NCBI RefSeq assembly: GCF_024498175.1
Contig: NZ_CP101823.1
Location: 1,178,001 to 1,242,000 of the forward strand
Source: Haloplanus salinarum
Lineage (GTDB): Archaea > Halobacteriota > Halobacteria > Halobacteriales > Haloferacaceae
Reading direction: 5' to 3'
Length of the DNA stretch: 64,000 nt
The number at the start of each line of letters is the position of its first letter. Within the stretch, counting starts at the first letter, position 1. This document shows, one piece after another, positions 60,999 through 64,000 of this stretch. The position numbers were made by a program, and so were the translations under genes. The notes under the pieces were generated by a model, which had not been told where the DNA came from, searched no databases, and saw only the letters and a program-made list of their open reading frames with translations.

Positions 60999-61385
60999 GT
61001 GATTAACGCACAAAATAGTTCCACGAGTCGGATCGGATCGCTCACCCAACTCCAGTGGCTAGCAGTTGCGTTAGTCGTGGTCACTGGCGTTCTCCACGTG
61101 TATGCTGGTATCGTCGAGGGACGGATTCCCGTTGCACTCGCAGGTGTCGGCTACGCCGGTGCACTTGTGCTGTTCTTCTTCGACTATCGGCGGCGACTGC
61201 TCTACCTGACCGGGATTCCGTATACGGCCGTGCAATTCCCCCTCTGGATCGTAGCCAAGTCAGAATACGGAATGGTCGACTACGTTGACAAGGCGGTTCA
61301 GGTCGCCTTGATCCTCGTGTTGATCTACCTCTATCTGAACACGCCGTCCGATTCAGCCGGAGACACGGCAACGGCAGCGGACTGA
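60999..61385 (+). CDS. Small four-segment membrane protein (DUF7475-like)
   Basis: 128 residues from GTG 60999. Four hydrophobic segments (QWLAVALVVVTGVLHVYAGI; PVALAGVGYAGALVLFFFDY; LLYLTGIPYTAVQFPLWIVA; AVQVALILVLIYLYL) with a short acidic tail. VLHVYAGI and YTAVQFPLWIV fit a haloarchaeal membrane family I know as DUF7475. Unknown function. Convergent with nikR; no operon. Confidence 0.7.
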   Translation: MINAQNSSTSRIGSLTQLQWLAVALVVVTGVLHVYAGIVEGRIPVALAGVGYAGALVLFFFDYRRRLLYLTGIPYTAVQFPLWIVAKSEYGMVDYVDKAVQVALILVLIYLYLNTPSDSAGDTATAAD

Positions 61386-61415
61386 GCGTGCGAATTCACG
61401 GGACGTCTATCTCGC

Positions 61416-61805
61416 TCAGTTATCTCGAATCACCATAATTTTCACCCGATTCACGCCGTCGAAGTCACGAAGGCGGTAGGTCAGTTCCCGAACGCGTTCG
61501 CCGGTTCCCTGGCAGAATAAGGACTCAAGACACCACTCCCCCTGATGTGTGTGACTCGTGTTGAGAATCACGTCCTGATAGTCGTGCTGGACACCGTGGA
61601 GTTCCCCAATCACCTCGTGATGGCGGTAGTCAAAGGCGACGAGCGCGATAACGTCCTCGCTGAGGTCTTCGAGTCGGGAATGCGACTCGATGTACTCTTG
61701 CATCGCTTCACGGACGGCCCGGGATCGGTTGTCCAATCCCTCATCCTGCCAGACCTGATCGAACTCGTCGACCACTGTATCGGGGATATTGAAACTCGTT
61801 CGCAT
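61416..61805 (-). CDS. nikR: Nickel-responsive regulator NikR
   Basis: 129 residues from ATG 61805 (MRTSFNIPDTVVDEF). The ribbon-helix-helix DNA-binding domain (residues 1-50, NRSRAVREAMQEYIES) is followed by an ACT-like metal domain with VQHDYQ, TSHTHQGEWCLESL, which give the His-His-His-Cys set for square-planar nickel. NikR represses nickel uptake when Ni(II) is abundant. It diverges from a His-rich nickel/cobalt transporter gene 100 bp away, its likely target. Upstream frame extension is not family-like. Confidence 0.9.
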   Translation of the reverse strand: MRTSFNIPDTVVDEFDQVWQDEGLDNRSRAVREAMQEYIESHSRLEDLSEDVIALVAFDYRHHEVIGELHGVQHDYQDVILNTSHTHQGEWCLESLFCQGTGERVRELTYRLRDFDGVNRVKIMVIRDN

Positions 61806-61905
61806 ACGACCATATTCGATGCCCGGACACAAGAGTCCCGAGTATGATGGTTCCCCCAATCAGGTATTAACAACCGTTATTCGGTGCTCTTCCCGAGTTC
61901 AGGGT
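61806..61905. promoter_or_regulatory. Intergenic region between nikR and the nickel transporter; likely NikR operator
   Basis: 100 bp shared by the two divergent genes. A GTATGA half-site, as in the known NikR box, appears at about 61841; a clear palindromic partner was not found. Assignment rests on layout. Confidence 0.35.
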
Positions 61906-62751
61906 ATGACGATGGTGTCTGGCGACACGTTTGGACTACTGCTCGGTGCGGTCGCACTTGGGGCTGTCCACGGGGTCGAGCCCGGTCATGGATGGCCCGT
62001 CGCCGCCTCGTACGCGTTGGATCAGACGAACAAGTGGCTCTACGGCCTTGCGGCGGGGCTCATCATTGGTATCGGCCACCTCATCAGTAGTCTCGCGATG
62101 GTTGGCGTGTTCTTCTACGCGAAATCCTATTTTAGTCTCACCCAGATCAACGAGCCAGTCACGATTCTCAATAGTATCCAGGTCGGTGGCCCGGTCAGTC
62201 TGGTTGCGGGCGTACTGCTGATCGGTCTTGGGATCCGAGAGTACCACCACGACCACTCGCATGACAGTCCCGATGGCGACCACTCTCACTCGCACGAGAG
62301 TCACAATCACGAGTCGACGAACCACTCCGGACCCGACGACAGCCACGGTGATATTCACGAGCATCCGGATTTACAGGACGATGAGGGGCTTATTCCTCGC
62401 CTGAAACACGCCGTTCCGTTCATCGGGGGCCACTCACATACGGACGAGGGTTCCGATGATGTTGCCGAGAGGGGATTGCTCGGAATTGCTTGGTTTGCCT
62501 TCGTGCTCGGGTTCGCTCACGAGGAGGAGTTCGAGATTATCGCTTTCTGTGCCGGGTCAAACTACTGTCTCGAACTGATGAGTGCATACGCAATTACTGT
62601 TGTTATCGGCATCGTGGGACTAACAATGCTACTGGTCGCGGGCTATCAGCACCACGAGGAAACCGTTAAACAGTACACACCGTACTTACCAGTCTTTTCG
62701 GCTGCGATACTTATTCTCATGGGTATTGGATTCATCATCGGCGTATTCTGA
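61906..62751 (+). CDS. NicO/RcnA-like nickel/cobalt transporter with His-rich loop
   Basis: 281 residues from ATG 61906 (MTMVSGDTFGLLLGAVALGA). Six or so membrane segments. The metal-path motif HGVEPGHGWPVAASYALDQ lies at about residues 22-40; the central cytoplasmic loop (about 107-170) is packed with His, Asp and Ser (HHDHSHDSPDGDHSHSHE); FAHEEEFEIIAFCAG lies near 205-219. The family imports or exports Ni2+/Co2+. With NikR next door, nickel is the probable substrate. Direction of transport cannot be read from sequence. No nickel enzyme (urease, hydrogenase) is in the window. Confidence 0.85.
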   Translation: MTMVSGDTFGLLLGAVALGAVHGVEPGHGWPVAASYALDQTNKWLYGLAAGLIIGIGHLISSLAMVGVFFYAKSYFSLTQINEPVTILNSIQVGGPVSLVAGVLLIGLGIREYHHDHSHDSPDGDHSHSHESHNHESTNHSGPDDSHGDIHEHPDLQDDEGLIPRLKHAVPFIGGHSHTDEGSDDVAERGLLGIAWFAFVLGFAHEEEFEIIAFCAGSNYCLELMSAYAITVVIGIVGLTMLLVAGYQHHEETVKQYTPYLPVFSAAILILMGIGFIIGVF

Positions 62752-62816
62752 ATATATTTTTATCATTTCTATGAATTGTCCGTTATAGGGGTCTAAACTC
62801 ACGATTTAGTAAAACT

Positions 62817-64000
62817 ATGTCTCCAACGCTTGCTTCACGTGGTAATGTTTTTCGACAGATGGCCCAGCGCTCGCACGTTACCTGGCCAGCATATGATTCG
62901 ACACCGCTGTACGATCGAACGTCGCTGGCGGGACTGGAATCAGATATCCGGACAGTCTCAGAAACGTGGTTCGCCCACGGGATGCATGATTCAGTTGAGG
63001 AGTTCGTCTGTGCACTCCCCTTGGCCTACTTCCGGTTCAGCATCCACGACCGGTATGCGGGGTCAACACGCTACCGGATGGACATCCTCTTTCGGGTGTT
63101 CGTACTGAAAGAACTCCACGGATGGGAGCACGAAACCGCACTCGTCGGCTACTTCGGGACTCGTCCTGAACTCTGCGAGCAATTAGGTTTCGAGACGATC
63201 CCGGACCAGTCAACACTGTGGCGAAGCTGGCACGAGCGGTTCACCACTGACCTCAGGGAGACAGTCGTGACGGCGGCTCGAACGATCCTCGTCAAAGCCC
63301 AGAATGCGGGTGTCGAGACTCCGCGTGAACCGGCACGAACGCTCCGATACCCCGGGAGCGAGTCTGGTGAGTCAAACCCGGACGATCAGACTACTTTGGA
63401 GCAGGCAGAGAAGATTACCGACCACGTCAGCCGCGTCGTCTTCCCGGCATTTTCGCTGGATCGTGGGGACGGCTGCGAGATCCACGAGAACGCCTACTGG
63501 GACTTACAGACGTACCTGGGGCTTCGCGAGAGATTGGCCGCTAATGAAGGGGCTCGCAGTTTCGTCTACGAATCGACTCGGGGTCGGACGCCGTTGGGCC
63601 ACGCCCACCGAGAGCATATTCGTGATCTTTCAGTATCAGGGATCCGCAAGATGTACCGACAGGCCGTCAACAGGCTCCTGAACGAAGTCGCGGAGACGGA
63701 GCAATTCTTTCGAGCTGGCATCGTCGCTATTGACATCACCGAAGCTGACCCGTTCACCGGTGATAGAACGGGCTATGAAGACGAGATCATTGGCACGAAA
63801 GAGAAGACCGACGAGTACGCCTACCAGTGGGCTACCATCCAGTTAGTTGGTAATGCAGTTCCGATTGTACTGGACGTGCGGCCAGTTCAGAAGGGAGAGT
63901 CCCGCCTAGAAATCGTCAAGGACCTCTTGGATTCTGCTGAGGAGATGGTACACGTCGATAACGTGCTGATGGATCGGGAGTTCGACAGTCAACACGTCCT
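62817..64000 (+). CDS. IS4-family transposase, second copy (partial, runs off the right edge)
   Basis: 394 codons visible from ATG 62817 (MSPTLASRGNVFRQMAQRSH). Aligned by eye with the transposase at 14773-16449: WPAYDSTPLYDRTSLAGLES, FRFSIHDRYAGSTRYRMDIL and GIVAIDITEADPFTGDRTGY with many substitutions throughout, so it is a diverged relative and not a recent duplicate. The frame is open to the window end, past the second catalytic Asp (VLMDREFDS). Opposite orientation to the first copy. Confidence 0.85.
   Translation, partial: MSPTLASRGNVFRQMAQRSHVTWPAYDSTPLYDRTSLAGLESDIRTVSETWFAHGMHDSVEEFVCALPLAYFRFSIHDRYAGSTRYRMDILFRVFVLKELHGWEHETALVGYFGTRPELCEQLGFETIPDQSTLWRSWHERFTTDLRETVVTAARTILVKAQNAGVETPREPARTLRYPGSESGESNPDDQTTLEQAEKITDHVSRVVFPAFSLDRGDGCEIHENAYWDLQTYLGLRERLAANEGARSFVYESTRGRTPLGHAHREHIRDLSVSGIRKMYRQAVNRLLNEVAETEQFFRAGIVAIDITEADPFTGDRTGYEDEIIGTKEKTDEYAYQWATIQLVGNAVPIVLDVRPVQKGESRLEIVKDLLDSAEEMVHVDNVLMDREFDSQHV

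Noticed and set aside
1-64000. CRISPR arrays, rRNA or tRNA genes
   Set aside because: No regularly spaced identical repeats and no acceptor-stem/T-loop pattern was found by eye; a tRNAscan or CRISPR finder run would be the decisive test.

Overview
The window is from a halophilic archaeon (class Halobacteria). The proteins are strongly acidic, and typical haloarchaeal families recur: a multi-PAS/GAF sensor ending in a bacterio-opsin-activator type helix-turn-helix, TFB, many UspA proteins, amphi-Trp, HNLRN/HDLRN-type histidine kinases and small zinc-ribbon proteins. Many gene starts are GTG, and TATA boxes sit about 28-30 nt upstream of starts, as expected for leaderless haloarchaeal transcripts. 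Genus and replicon cannot be named from this sequence alone.

Region 1 (1-14.5 kb) is visibly very GC-rich and gene-dense. A minus-strand operon coxG-coxS-coxL-coxM-coxD-coxE encodes a molybdenum hydroxylase of the CO-dehydrogenase family; its large subunit carries the form II motif AYRGAGR. It diverges from moeA and a MobA/MocA-like nucleotidyltransferase, which make and tailor the molybdenum cofactor. A winged-helix regulator, a 1184-residue sensor-regulator, a UspA protein and a PiT-type permease broken by two frameshifts follow.

Region 2 (14.6 to about 20.8 kb) begins at an abrupt fall in GC. It holds an IS4-family transposase, a TnpB-only element, an IscA/ErpA-type carrier, an Lrp regulator and a histidine kinase split by an 88-bp palindromic element. 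Region 3 (20.8-27.4 kb) has a poly-gamma-glutamate type cluster (CapB, a small repeat protein, a double-length CapC), a receiver/histidine-kinase pair and an FKBP. Four copies of one structured palindrome lie in regions 2-3.

Region 4 (27.5-41.3 kb) contains an AT-rich SelO, hemC with a dead SUMT gene, a pterin dehydratase, an operon of aldehyde dehydrogenase, TPP enzyme and a cysteine-free ABCE1/RLI paralogue with an in-frame stop, a RHH protein, IS debris, and a fused FAD/Fe-S D-lactate-dehydrogenase-type protein. Region 5 (41.8-46.3 kb) has DUF2237, PrpD, a ComA homologue, small zinc proteins and TFB. Region 6 (46.6-54.6 kb) is an accessory Fe-S set: SufB without SufC/SufD, a ferredoxin, a NifU C-terminal domain and SufU, with small haloarchaeal proteins, an SDR, a frameshifted UspA and an ISH3-like remnant. 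Region 7 (54.6-64 kb) has a saccharopine-dehydrogenase-like protein, a 7TM histidine kinase, two tandem-domain UspA proteins, amphi-Trp, NikR divergent from a His-rich nickel/cobalt transporter, and a second copy of the IS4-family transposase in opposite orientation, cut by the window edge.

Overall, a conserved-looking chromosomal segment adjoins a mosaic, decaying accessory region. That region is rich in extra copies of normally single-copy genes and in small palindromic or MITE-like elements.
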